A DNA stretch of 59,628 nt, taken from NCBI GenBank assembly GCA_937995345.1, contig CALKKS010000024.1:1-59628 (forward strand), given 5' to 3'. The position numbers were made by a program, and so were the translations under genes. Positions 45,306 through 54,290 of this stretch are shown here, one piece after another; the first letter of the stretch is position 1, and each line of letters begins with the position of its first letter. This stretch comes from an uncultured Collinsella sp. Lineage in GTDB: Bacteria > Actinomycetota > Coriobacteriia > Coriobacteriales > Coriobacteriaceae. The notes below the pieces were generated by a model. The model ran no database searches. It saw only the letters and a list, made by a program, of their open reading frames with translations, and was not told the origin of the DNA.

Positions 45306-45811
45306 TTTTGAAAAAGGCACTCAGGCATTTGAAGAAAAACTTCGTATTTGGCTTAGTTAATGGTCCGCTCGCTGGAACAGAAGCTTTTGAGCTAAAGCGT
45401 TTTCTTTTAAATTCAATGGGTCACACAATCGGTGATGGCACAAGGATTGTAGGGCCCGTCTTTCTAAGTGGGACTGTAATTATTGGAGATAACTGTTGGA
45501 TTGGAAGAAATTTCTCCGTTAACGGCAATGGAAAAGTAGTTATTGGTTGCGATTGTGATGTCGCTCCCGATGTGCATTTCAATACTGGCGGTCATGCAAT
45601 TGGATCGCATGACAGACGAGCTGGCGATGGCCAAATCTATACTCAAACCATTGGGGATGGTACATGGATTGGCGCTCGAAGTACATTTGTGACCGAGATT
45701 GCTGTCGGTGAGGGCTGTATGGTTGCCGCTTGTGCCTGCGTCACCACTAACATTGAGGCGAATTGTCTGGTCGGCGGTGTTCCGGCAAAAGTTATCAGGA
45801 AACTTGCTTAG
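45302..45811 (+). CDS. Left-handed beta-helix O-acetyltransferase
   Basis: A 169-residue hexapeptide-repeat acyltransferase: repeats of the V-x-I-G-D-x type (GTVIIGDNCWIGRNFSVN), the catalytic His in VHFNTGGHAIGSHDRR, and the end region GGVPAKVIRK typical of CysE/LacA/WcaF-like sugar acetyltransferases. It uses acetyl-CoA to decorate a sugar of the repeat unit. It is coupled to the preceding GT4. Confidence 0.88.
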   Translation: MILKKALRHLKKNFVFGLVNGPLAGTEAFELKRFLLNSMGHTIGDGTRIVGPVFLSGTVIIGDNCWIGRNFSVNGNGKVVIGCDCDVAPDVHFNTGGHAIGSHDRRAGDGQIYTQTIGDGTWIGARSTFVTEIAVGEGCMVAACACVTTNIEANCLVGGVPAKVIRKLA

Positions 45812-45875
45812 CCACTCGGCTCTACTTGCAATTATCCGAATCAACCATTTAGTTGAAATATTTGGAATTTAAATA

Positions 45876-47369
45876 ATGAAAGAGTTAAAAATAGGTGTCC
45901 TGCTGTCGTACGCAGGAGTGGCATTTAATGCATTAAGTGGACTTCTGTATACCCCATGGATGATATCTTGTATCGGAACGAGTGACTACGGTTTATACAC
46001 GCTTGCAATGTCCGCAGTGAATTTGTTTTTACTTGACTTCGGCTTAGGTGACGCAGTTTCTCGATTTCTTTCAACGTATTATGCAAAAGGCGACGAAGAC
46101 AGTGCAAATGCGTTTTTAGGCGTTGTTCTAAAACTGTATACAGCTATATCCGCTATAGTTTTTCTTCTCCTTCTCTGCGTGTATATTAATATTGATTCGA
46201 TTTATGCGAACTTGGGCACCGATCAAGTAGGTATATTTAAACAGTTATATATAATTGTCGCCATTTATAGCGTCATTTCGTTGCCCCTTATTTCTTTCAA
46301 CGGAATTTTGACAGCCAATGAAAAGTTTATCGCCCTTAACGGTCTTAACTTAATCCAAAAAATAGCGACGGTCGGTTTAATTGTAATTGCGCTTTTATTT
46401 GGTAAAGGCGTATTTGCAATCGTGCTGATTAATGCTGGAACTAGCTTATTCTGCTCATTGGTGAAGTATCTGGTTATTGCTCATCAAACAAAAGTTAGGT
46501 TTTCTTTACGTTCAGCCTCGCAGGTTTCATATAAAGAAGTTCTGGGCTTTTCCTTTTGGTCGATGATCGTTCAAATATGTCAGCGTTTCATATTCACGAT
46601 TATGCCTTCCGTTCTAGCGATTGTATCTAATACCTGGGAGATAACCGTCTTTGGACTTGCATCATCCCTTGAAAGCTACGTGTATACGGTTGCTGGTGCA
46701 CTGAATGGTTTGTTTATGCCAAAGGTATCGCGAATTTTGAATTCAAATGATATGAATAAGCTTCATGATCTTAATCTGCGTATAGGACGCATTCAACTCG
46801 TTATTACTGGCGGCATAATTGCTGGATTTGTTGCAATTGGCTCTCGTTTTGTTTCATGCTGGGTTGGACCAGAGTATGAAATACTTGTTTTTAGCACGGT
46901 TCTTCTTATTTTGCCGAGCTTATTTGACTTGCCTCTGCTAGTTGAGAATACGGCACTTGTGGCAGCAGGTTATGTAAAACAACGAGGCTTAATTTACGTT
47001 GTTATGGCTATTATTAATATTGCACTTGGCTTCTTGCTCTCTTTTGAATTTGGATGCGTGGGCGCTTGCGCGGCAATTTGCATTAGCTATTTTGTGCGCA
47101 TTATTGGTCAATGTCGGTTATACATTAAATATCTTCAATTTGATGTGTCTTCCTTTTTTAAGTCAGCTTTTCCTCGCTGGATCATTGCTTCGGGAGTGGC
47201 AATAATTGTTACTGCAATCGCCTCATCATTGATTTCAAATAAAGGATGGTTTGGCCTAATCATATGCGCCGTTGTTTATTTGTTAATTTATGCAGCGTCT
47301 TCATTCGGGGTCTATTTCAATAAATCTGAAATCCAATTATTCAAATCGATAGTCGGGTTTAAAAGATAA
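45876..47369 (+). CDS. Wzx-type polysaccharide flippase (MATE-like)
   Basis: A 497-residue protein with about 14 hydrophobic helices, starting with VLLSYAGVAFNALSGLLYTP and including the DYGLYTLAMSAVNLFLLDFG pattern seen in Wzx/RfbX exporters. It flips the lipid-linked repeat unit to the outer leaflet for Wzy. It is AT-rich. No clear Shine-Dalgarno precedes the start. Confidence 0.9.
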   Translation: MKELKIGVLLSYAGVAFNALSGLLYTPWMISCIGTSDYGLYTLAMSAVNLFLLDFGLGDAVSRFLSTYYAKGDEDSANAFLGVVLKLYTAISAIVFLLLLCVYINIDSIYANLGTDQVGIFKQLYIIVAIYSVISLPLISFNGILTANEKFIALNGLNLIQKIATVGLIVIALLFGKGVFAIVLINAGTSLFCSLVKYLVIAHQTKVRFSLRSASQVSYKEVLGFSFWSMIVQICQRFIFTIMPSVLAIVSNTWEITVFGLASSLESYVYTVAGALNGLFMPKVSRILNSNDMNKLHDLNLRIGRIQLVITGGIIAGFVAIGSRFVSCWVGPEYEILVFSTVLLILPSLFDLPLLVENTALVAAGYVKQRGLIYVVMAIINIALGFLLSFEFGCVGACAAICISYFVRIIGQCRLYIKYLQFDVSSFFKSAFPRWIIASGVAIIVTAIASSLISNKGWFGLIICAVVYLLIYAASSFGVYFNKSEIQLFKSIVGFKR

Positions 47370-47450
47370 GGCGCTATAAATAGCAAATCATTGAAATAAG
47401 CTCAGGTTGATGACATATGTCAGTTGAAAAAGGTTCAAAGGAGAGTTTTT

Positions 47451-48626
47451 ATGAGTCAGTTTAATACTAGTTTTCAAGACGACGGCCGCCTGAAGCTCCT
47501 GATTATCGTGGGCACCCGCCCCGAGGTCATCCGCCTGTCCGAGGTCATCAAGAAGTGCCGTCGCCACTTCGACTGCCTGCTGGCGCACACCGGGCAGAAC
47601 TACGACTACACGCTCAACGGCATCTTCTTCCGCGACCTGTCGCTCGACGACCCGGACGTCTACCTGGACGCCGTGGGCGCCGACCTGGGCGAGACCGTGG
47701 GTAACATCATCGCCGCGAGCTACAAGCTCATGGTGGAGACGCAGCCTGACGCACTGCTGATCCTGGGCGACACCAACAGCTGCCTGTCCGCCATCGCGGC
47801 CAAGCGCCTGCACATCCCCATCTTCCACATGGAGGCGGGCAACCGCTGCAAGGACGAGTGCCTGCCCGAGGAGACCAACCGACGCATCGTCGACGTGATC
47901 TCCGACGTCAACCTGGCCTACTCAGAGCACGCCCGCCGCTACCTGAAGGATACCGGCTGCGCGCCGGAGCGCACCTACGTCACCGGATCGCCCATGGCCG
48001 AGGTCCTTCGCGCCAACCTGGAAAAGATCGAGGCATCCGACGTCCTCACCGAGCTCGACCTGGAGCCCAAGCGCTACATGCTGCTGTCCGCCCACCGCGA
48101 GGAGAACATCGACACCGAGGCGAACTTCACGAGCCTGTTCTCCGCGATCAACGCGCTCGCGGAGAAATACGACATGCCGATCCTGTACTCCTGCCACCCG
48201 CGCTCCCGCAAGCGCCTGGAGGCAACGGGCTTCAAGCTCGACCCTCGCGTGCGCATGCACGAGCCGATGGGCTTCCACGACTACAACTGCCTGCAGATGA
48301 ACGCCTTCGCGGTGGTCTCCGACTCCGGCACGCTGCCAGAGGAGTCCAGCTTCTTCGCGTCTATCGGCCGCCCGTTCCCGGCGGTGTGCATCCGCACCTC
48401 CACCGAACGCCCCGAGGCCCTGGACAAGGCGTGCTTCACGCTCGCCGGCATCTCCGAGAGGGGCCTGCTCCAGGCAGTCCACACCGCCGTCGAGCTCGAC
48501 GCGGAGGGCTCGCTGCCCGAGGCGCCCGTCCCCGACTACGCCGACGAGACCGTGTCCACCAAGGTCGTCAAGATCATCCAGAGCTACACCGGCGTCGTGG
48601 ATAAGATGGTGTGGAGGAAGATTTAA
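47451..48626 (+). CDS. capG: UDP-N-acetyl-L-talosamine 2-epimerase (CapG/FnlC/WecB-like)
   Basis: A 391-residue non-hydrolysing UDP-HexNAc 2-epimerase: IVGTRPEVIRLSEVI, HTGQNYDY, HMEAGNRCKDECLPEETNRR and SDSGTLPEESSFF. In a locus with capE and capF it is the third enzyme giving UDP-N-acetyl-L-fucosamine rather than a generic WecB. AAAGGAGAG precedes ATG 47451. It is GC-rich like capE and capF, though 4.8 kb of AT-rich genes separate them. Confidence 0.92.
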   Translation: MSQFNTSFQDDGRLKLLIIVGTRPEVIRLSEVIKKCRRHFDCLLAHTGQNYDYTLNGIFFRDLSLDDPDVYLDAVGADLGETVGNIIAASYKLMVETQPDALLILGDTNSCLSAIAAKRLHIPIFHMEAGNRCKDECLPEETNRRIVDVISDVNLAYSEHARRYLKDTGCAPERTYVTGSPMAEVLRANLEKIEASDVLTELDLEPKRYMLLSAHREENIDTEANFTSLFSAINALAEKYDMPILYSCHPRSRKRLEATGFKLDPRVRMHEPMGFHDYNCLQMNAFAVVSDSGTLPEESSFFASIGRPFPAVCIRTSTERPEALDKACFTLAGISERGLLQAVHTAVELDAEGSLPEAPVPDYADETVSTKVVKIIQSYTGVVDKMVWRKI

Positions 48627-48829
48627 GGATATTATTGCCAATTTGCCAATATGAAAGGGAGAATCGCTAGCAAAGGATTCATATTTCAGCAGGCTGAGGC
48701 TGATGCATATCTACTGTTAAGAATGGGTCTAAACTGTAATAAATTCTTTCGTGTTTATCCCCCAATGTTTCAAGTAGTTGAAGTGTAGGCGCTTGCCCCT
48801 ATTCGCCGGAATCAGCGAGGAGGACTTAT

Positions 48830-49441
48830 ATGTTGATAATTGAGGGTGTTTCCTGTACCGGCAAAACAACGCTGTGTAAGTTTCTTGCCGAGCGATACGG
48901 CTTTTTTGTTGCTGACGAAGGGGTTCGCTATCTTGAGCGGTCGTTCGGTAAATCGCGTGATGAGATATTGCGCGTTCCTTCTTCTATTGATGAAGAAAGG
49001 CGCAACCAAGATCTTCTGTTCGATGCTGAAAGCATTAAGTTGCATGAGGCATTTGCAGCCGCTCAACGCGGTCGGGATGTAGTTCTCGATAAATCGGCCC
49101 TTTCGATTATGGCTTCTGCCTATGCTTTCGGAAAGACCAAAGGCATGTTTGGCGATATTGATTACGCCCGCCGGAAGATGGTCGGTTTGATTGATGAGTT
49201 CGGCATTGCCGCGTTTGGTGAAGTCAAGATTGCCTTGCTGGATCTCGATCTTGACTCAAGACGAAGCAGACGTGCAAAGAGAAATACTGCCCTTGATGAC
49301 GTGTGGCTCGATGATGGAATAACATCGTTGCAGCACTCCTTCCTCATGGAGCTACTGTCACTCAGGCTGGTCGATGGTAGGGTGTTTTCCAGCGATGCCA
49401 GCGATTTGGAACACCAGGTTATGGAATTCTACGGAGTGTAA
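48830..49441 (+). CDS. P-loop nucleotide-kinase-like protein
   Basis: A 203-residue protein with Walker A GVSCTGKTT (residues ~5-13), a DKSALSIMASAYAF motif like the DRS..S..AYQ of thymidylate/deoxynucleoside kinases, and an Arg-rich lid-like segment (DSRRSRRAKRN). The substrate is unknown; a nucleotide, sugar or small metabolite are all possible. GAGGAGG precedes the start. It is 2 nt upstream of the methyltransferase and forms a unit with it and the GT2 at 50083. A 203-nt gap without visible features separates it from capG. Confidence 0.75.
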   Translation: MLIIEGVSCTGKTTLCKFLAERYGFFVADEGVRYLERSFGKSRDEILRVPSSIDEERRNQDLLFDAESIKLHEAFAAAQRGRDVVLDKSALSIMASAYAFGKTKGMFGDIDYARRKMVGLIDEFGIAAFGEVKIALLDLDLDSRRSRRAKRNTALDDVWLDDGITSLQHSFLMELLSLRLVDGRVFSSDASDLEHQVMEFYGV

Positions 49442-49443
49442 TT

Positions 49444-50076
49444 ATGATTGAACAACAGACGATTTGGGATAAACGTTTCAGTGGCGGCAAGCAATACGTC
49501 TACGATACCGACTGGATTGACTCCTATCTGGGGATTTTCAAGTCGCGAGGTTACAGGGACATATTAGAACTTGGCTGTGGCGATGGGAGGTGCGCCGCCG
49601 CTATGAGCAAGGCCGGATTTAATGTCCTGGCGACGGATATTTCCATCGTGGCTATTAAAAAGGTTGCATCCGCAATGCCAGACGTTGCTACTGAGTGTGT
49701 CGATATGTCTAATCACCTCCCATATGACGCTGGGTCATTCGACGCCGTGGTATCAAACCTAAGTTCTCATTATTTTTCTTCTGAAAAGACTGCCGAAATC
49801 TACGCCGATGTGCATCGCGTCCTTAAACCGGGCGGCATTTTTCTCTTGAGAGTGAATGACGACAGGGAATATCAAATCAATAAATTGAACGATACCGTTG
49901 AGAAACTCAGTAAGAACTACGTGCTGTCTTCGAATGGCAAGCGGAAGCATTACTTCGATACGGACGATTTGAAGGGTTGCTTGTCTTGTTTTTCCAACGT
50001 TGTGCTTGATAAAGGGTCTTTCCGGTGCAATGGACGAAAGAAGTATGTACTTGAAGCCGTTGCGTACAAGGAGTGA
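49444..50076 (+). CDS. Class I SAM-dependent methyltransferase
   Basis: A 210-residue Rossmann methyltransferase: motif I ILELGCGDGRCAAAM (residues ~39-53), motif II acidic end LATDIS, motif IV-like FDAVVSNLSSHYFS and post-motif HRVLKPGGIFLLRVND. It starts 2 nt after the kinase-like gene. In this context it could methylate a sugar, a phosphate or another decoration, but no target is identifiable. Confidence 0.85.
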   Translation: MIEQQTIWDKRFSGGKQYVYDTDWIDSYLGIFKSRGYRDILELGCGDGRCAAAMSKAGFNVLATDISIVAIKKVASAMPDVATECVDMSNHLPYDAGSFDAVVSNLSSHYFSSEKTAEIYADVHRVLKPGGIFLLRVNDDREYQINKLNDTVEKLSKNYVLSSNGKRKHYFDTDDLKGCLSCFSNVVLDKGSFRCNGRKKYVLEAVAYKE

Positions 50077-50082
50077 GCCTCT

Positions 50083-51309
50083 GTGCCGTACATTGATGTC
50101 ATGTTGTGCTTTATTGTAGGCGTTATAGAGATAGCTCTTGGACTGAGATCCTTCACACGGACTATTTGCAGCGTGTTACATCGATCGGTAGCCGTAAGTT
50201 TCAATCCTCTTGAAAGGGAGCCGAAGCTGCTCATACTAATTCCTTGTCTTGATGAGCAGGCACGAATTTATTCTACATTGAACTCGGTTTGCGGCGAATT
50301 CGCTTCGATTGGCGCCAAGGTTGTCGTTGTGACCTGCCAGAGAGAGAAGACTGTTAACGGCTTGAATACTGCCGATATTGTTTTCCGTTTTGCAGATGAT
50401 ACTGGGCATGACGTTTCCGTCTGCGAATATCCCGGTGATGGATACATGGCTGATCAGCTAAATTATGCTTTGGCTTACCTCGATAGGAATTGGGATTACT
50501 GTCTCATTTACAATGCTGATAGCAAACCCGCCGCTGGGACGGCACTTGCTTTCCAGCAAGCCATGCTGGCTGGATTTCCTGTCATACAGCAGTATTCAGC
50601 GATGACCGCGAACATCGGTCACCTTAGTGGGCTCATGAAAGGTTTCTCGCTCTATCAGACCAATTTTGAGCTAAAGGTCGGTTATCTGGGCAGTCTATTT
50701 CCCTCCCTTTTGACAACTCCATATGTTGTCGGACACGGTCTAGTTATGAGCTCCAAAGTTCTTGACAAGCTTGAATTCACGAACGAACACTGGTGTGAAG
50801 ATATTTGCCTTAGTTTCAGCTTATTCAATCAAGGAATTGATATCCATCCTATCTCAGTGTTGGAGAGATGTGAATGCCCACCTTCTTTTCAAGCTCAAAT
50901 CGTGCAGCACTCGACGTGGTTCAAAACTGCCTTTGATGTGATAGGAATTGCTAGGACAGAGCTTAAGGGTCATTCGCTGTCATTGAGGGGTTTTCGTTAT
51001 TTGTGTATACGGTTTATTCGCTCCTTAATGTGGTTGATTTCACCGTTATTGATAGTCTTGACATTTGTTTTGCCTGCGTTTGTCGGACGTTTTGAAATAT
51101 CCTTTCTGTCGTTAGTATCGTACCTGTTAATGTGCGCCTTAGAATACGGGTCTACCATTTTGCTCTTGTTTTCGCTGGACGGGGGCGGAATCTCTCATAG
51201 TGATGCAGTCACGGCGTTTGCTTGGATTCCGTTAGCGCGGTTCCTTTCTTGCGTCGGTCCTTGGCGGTCTTTCACCGTTAAAGAAAAGAGGAGAACTCCT
51301 CAGGCTTAA
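50083..51309 (+). CDS. Membrane-bound family 2 glycosyltransferase
   Basis: A 408-residue protein with an N-terminal helix, a GT2 domain (LLILIPCLDEQARIYSTL, YNADSKP as DxD-like site, HWCEDICLSF with the ED motif) and three or four C-terminal helices. The QxxRW-like position of processive enzymes reads QIVQHSTWFK, with Thr in place of Arg, so processivity is doubtful. GTG start with AAGGAG 9 nt upstream; 6 nt after the methyltransferase. It appears to end the polysaccharide locus. Confidence 0.82.
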   Translation: MPYIDVMLCFIVGVIEIALGLRSFTRTICSVLHRSVAVSFNPLEREPKLLILIPCLDEQARIYSTLNSVCGEFASIGAKVVVVTCQREKTVNGLNTADIVFRFADDTGHDVSVCEYPGDGYMADQLNYALAYLDRNWDYCLIYNADSKPAAGTALAFQQAMLAGFPVIQQYSAMTANIGHLSGLMKGFSLYQTNFELKVGYLGSLFPSLLTTPYVVGHGLVMSSKVLDKLEFTNEHWCEDICLSFSLFNQGIDIHPISVLERCECPPSFQAQIVQHSTWFKTAFDVIGIARTELKGHSLSLRGFRYLCIRFIRSLMWLISPLLIVLTFVLPAFVGRFEISFLSLVSYLLMCALEYGSTILLLFSLDGGGISHSDAVTAFAWIPLARFLSCVGPWRSFTVKEKRRTPQA

Positions 51310-51465
51310 GTCGAAAGTGCGCGATTAATCGGATAGGGCTGTATCCACTACTTCTAATCGCATAGACTCTCCACTCACAATTAAATACATGAGTGCTGAG
51401 AATCTGCGAGACTTAATCGTAAGCTAACTAGTACCAGCCCTTTTTCGTATTAAAGGAGGCACATA

Positions 51466-51933
51466 TTGAGCGGCATCTTAGACAACCAGACGAAGCTCGT
51501 GAGGTCCTTTGCGAACGATTTTCGTAAGGCGATTGAACGAGCTCTAGAGGCCGACAGGCTATGTCGTACTGTAATTGGGTCCTTTCCAAGCGGTTGTTGC
51601 GGATACACAAGTGATTTACTCCAAAGGTATCTAGCCGAGAAGGGCATAGCAACGCAGTATGTATCTGGAACGTATCGTGATTGCTCAACAAATGATTCGC
51701 AGTCACATGCGTGGCTTGAACTTACTGATGGCACCGTAGTTGATATTACCGGCGACCAGTTTCGCAATAAGCCGCGTCCCTTACAGAATGACTCTCCGGT
51801 TTACTGTGGCAAGCCGAATGATTTTTACAATCTATTTGAGCTTGACCCGCCTTGTGAATGCGAGGGCACCTATTCAATGAATATCGATCGTAAGGAGAAG
51901 GAAGCGTATGATATTATCTGCAAGTATCTTTAG
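51466..51933 (+). CDS. Transglutaminase/papain-like fold protein of unknown role
   Basis: A 155-residue soluble protein with a possible Cys-His-Asp triad in the order of transglutaminase-like proteases: SGCCGYTSDLL (residues ~43-53), SHAWLEL (~87) and VVDITGDQF (~97). TTG start with AAAGGAGG 6 nt upstream. It lies just after the polysaccharide locus, alone on an AT-rich stretch. It might cleave or modify a peptide or polyamine substrate; in accessory islands such folds also occur as toxins or effectors. No named family could be assigned. Confidence 0.6.
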   Translation: MSGILDNQTKLVRSFANDFRKAIERALEADRLCRTVIGSFPSGCCGYTSDLLQRYLAEKGIATQYVSGTYRDCSTNDSQSHAWLELTDGTVVDITGDQFRNKPRPLQNDSPVYCGKPNDFYNLFELDPPCECEGTYSMNIDRKEKEAYDIICKYL

Positions 51934-52050
51934 GTCTGCGTGTACGTATCTATATCGTTGCAGCTATTTTGTCATTTTTTGTCGAATGAGTATGTGCTCG
52001 CTTGAGCACTGATGAACGTCGCGAAACAACACTGGCGTCATTAGTTTACC

Positions 52051-52596
52051 GTGTTACCAATGAAAATGGGCGAAACCTATTTTGTTGTTGCCGCGGCTCA
52101 TCTTGTTGATCGTATGTCTTCGGCTGATCCGGAACCACGATTATTGGATATTCGCAAAATGATGGATGTAATTCACGGATACGAATTCAAGGCATCAATT
52201 AACAAAACAATCGTTATGGGTGACTTAAACGCAAATCCATACGATAAGGAATTGCTTCTCCCTAACGCGTTTAACGCAATGCTATTCAAGGAAATAGTAA
52301 GAAATAAGGCCACAAGAACGTGGTGTGGAAACGAATACCCTTTTCTGTATAACCCAACAGTTCATTGGTTGTCGGAGGAGTCGGAAAACTACGGTTCCTT
52401 TTACTACTCTGGAGATTGCACCAGTCCTATTTGGAACTGTTATGACCAAGCACTGGTGAGCCCCGAATTGATGGACCGTATTAATTCTTACAGCTATCTA
52501 AAGAAAATAGGGGAGAAGAATCTGATTGCAAAAGTACGCCCTGATAGCAAGATAAGCGACCATTTGCCGCTGTTAGTTGATATCGATTTGAGTTAG
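52051..52596 (+). pseudogene. 5'-truncated endonuclease/exonuclease/phosphatase-family gene
   Basis: The 181-residue frame matches only the C-terminal part of an EEP-fold hydrolase: AAAHLVDR, the metal-site VMGDLNANPYDKEL and the final catalytic SDHLPLLVDI. The N-terminal half with the first metal-binding Asn/Glu is absent, an in-frame stop lies 6 nt upstream of the first codon, and no Shine-Dalgarno is seen. It is therefore most likely a decayed gene. It is followed 11 nt later by the small gene at 52608. Confidence 0.7.
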
Positions 52597-52607
52597 GTGA
52601 GCTTGTT

Positions 52608-52763
52608 ATGACTTCCAGCAATAATCCCTGGATAGAGGTATTCTCTCAGCCTCAACAAAAATCAACAGAAGGAATCATCTCGTATTTTTTTGAACAGGCC
52701 AAAATGCTGACGGAGGCGTCCGACGGTAATGTCAAAGGGTTTTTTCTAAGTCTTCTGACGTGA
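52608..52763 (+). CDS. Small unknown protein, possibly the first half of a frameshifted gene
   Basis: A 51-residue frame with AGGTGA 8 nt upstream of its ATG, beginning MTSSNNPWIEVFSQPQQ. It ends just after a T6 run (52740-52745), and its stop overlaps the GTG start of the next frame (GTGA). Either it is a small protein coupled to 52760, or both are one gene broken by a frameshift at T6. No family recognised. Confidence 0.5.
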   Translation: MTSSNNPWIEVFSQPQQKSTEGIISYFFEQAKMLTEASDGNVKGFFLSLLT

Positions 52764-53173
52764 ACAGAACATTATGTACAGCGTTGGAGGCTATTGGCAC
52801 TCTGTCAAAGGTGGCTCAGGATCTTGCCTCCGCCAGTATCGTGGACCGCGCTCCTGAAGCTGACCTTTTGAATGCGGATGACCTGTACAAGAAGAATGAT
52901 TATTGCTTCGAGATACGTTCGGATAGATACCGATTCAGGGTATTCTCTATTAAATTTGATCCGTCGTATCCTGCCGTCATGACCGTCGATCAAGGTGTGT
53001 GTAATGATCTAGCAAAGATCTACGATCGTTTTAAGTTCGAAGAGGGCGACCCGTGTAACATCACAATTCAAGACGATGAGGATCTTGACTGTGTTTTCAA
53101 TCAACTTTTAAAGAGCGAGAAGCTGGTTTACATTTGTAACCGATTGATGAACGAGGCTAACGAGACGGTTTAG
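52760..53173 (+). CDS. Unknown protein, probable continuation of 52608
   Basis: A 137-residue acidic soluble protein starting at GTG 52760, without its own Shine-Dalgarno, beginning NRTLCTALEAIGTLSKVAQD. The combined frames would give ~190 residues. It is reminiscent of small proteins that accompany nuclease genes, but no domain is recognised. A hairpin terminator at 53278 closes the unit. Confidence 0.5.
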   Translation: MNRTLCTALEAIGTLSKVAQDLASASIVDRAPEADLLNADDLYKKNDYCFEIRSDRYRFRVFSIKFDPSYPAVMTVDQGVCNDLAKIYDRFKFEEGDPCNITIQDDEDLDCVFNQLLKSEKLVYICNRLMNEANETV

Positions 53174-53277
53174 CGTCTTTACCTTTCTTTGGGTTGCATA
53201 TTCGAAGGCATTATTTGACAAACATCCACAATATGAAGCGTATGTCATGGCGCGGGCCTTAAGCTTATATGAACTAA

Positions 53278-53314
53278 AATACTGCGTGGGAATCAATAGT
53301 TCCCGCGCAGTATT
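53278..53314 (+). terminator. Hairpin terminator between accessory genes
   Basis: A 15-bp stem (53278-53292 with 53300-53314, one G-T mismatch) and 7-nt loop followed by TGTTAATT. It ends the 52608-53173 unit and isolates the pair starting at 53328. Confidence 0.7.
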
Positions 53315-53327
53315 TGTTAATTAAGGG

Positions 53328-54278
53328 ATGCAAATGGACGAAGTGAAAAAACTAAGTATTGCAAATTTCAACATTACATATGGGCCAGATAATGACCCCA
53401 TGTTGACTCACTTCCAAGACATTTTGTATCCAGCGTTCTGCAATGAGCAGAAAGTTCGTACCTCCAAAAATGTCAGCTATTTCTCCGATGTTGAATTGAA
53501 GCTAATAAATTCGGAATATGTTCTCACGGGAAATCTAATCCGTGAAACTCATTATAGGGTGCGAACTATCGTTGTCGATAATGAGCTCGTTCCCTCTCCG
53601 AGCTCCGTTCCAACCGCTCCATATTCTCGGTTCCTCATCTACCTTAAGAGCCATAGAATGATCCTCGTTAAGAATGAAGGTCAAAGCCCCAATCTTAAGA
53701 GTTTTCAAGCCGTTTTGAGGAAAGTTGTCGAGCGTTACATTCGCGAGGTGAACCGAGAAAGGGACAAAGCAGACTTACCTCTATTTCCTAATGCTCTAAT
53801 TAATATCGTTAACATGCCCCTACCTGACAGCATTGATGAAACTATCAAAGAATTTGCGAAAATTAACTCAATCAATCTTCGATTTTTCCCTTTAAACAAT
53901 GATATTGATCCAGCGCCGATGTTGGATTATGTACGTGCCGCAATGAATTCGGTTGACTCAAAAACGGGAAACTTAACTTTTAATTCTCCTAAATCAGCCA
54001 ACGGCATCTCTGGTCTTTTCCAAGATAGCATTGCTTCTGGCATTGCCTCAGCAACAGTAACTGGTGAAAAAGAAGATGGCACTAAAGTCAAAATTACTGA
54101 CAATCAACTTGGTTCTGAACTTCAGATTCCAAGTACTGGAAATCTAAGCGGTGACGACGACAAGAGAATTGCAGACTACTGCATGAAACGCAATTATCTA
54201 CCTGAAGCAAGTGAGGAGAATGCAGCCCTATATGGTAAAGCACTCAATATCCTCGAATTGCTCGTTAATAAACTTTAG
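53328..54278 (+). CDS. Unknown soluble protein, first gene of a two-gene unit
   Basis: A 316-residue protein starting at ATG 53328 (a second ATG lies at 53334). It begins with KLSIANFNITYGPDND; the middle has a predicted helix, KSFQAVLRKVVERYIREVN, and the C-terminal third is Ser/Thr/Asp-rich and probably flexible (EKEDGTKVKITDNQLGS). No signal peptide, P-loop or nuclease motif is seen. It ends 12 nt before a multi-helix membrane protein gene with a good Shine-Dalgarno, so the two are likely coexpressed. No family recognised; the soluble/membrane pairing recalls abortive-infection systems such as Kiwa, but no shared motif was found. Confidence 0.6.
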   Translation: MQMDEVKKLSIANFNITYGPDNDPMLTHFQDILYPAFCNEQKVRTSKNVSYFSDVELKLINSEYVLTGNLIRETHYRVRTIVVDNELVPSPSSVPTAPYSRFLIYLKSHRMILVKNEGQSPNLKSFQAVLRKVVERYIREVNRERDKADLPLFPNALINIVNMPLPDSIDETIKEFAKINSINLRFFPLNNDIDPAPMLDYVRAAMNSVDSKTGNLTFNSPKSANGISGLFQDSIASGIASATVTGEKEDGTKVKITDNQLGSELQIPSTGNLSGDDDKRIADYCMKRNYLPEASEENAALYGKALNILELLVNKL

Positions 54279-54290
54279 AAGGGTTTCTTG

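Noticed and set aside
53163..53319. Short open stretch running through the hairpin at 53278 with protein-like composition
   Set aside because: No start codon with Shine-Dalgarno, and the hairpin explains the conserved sequence better as a terminator.
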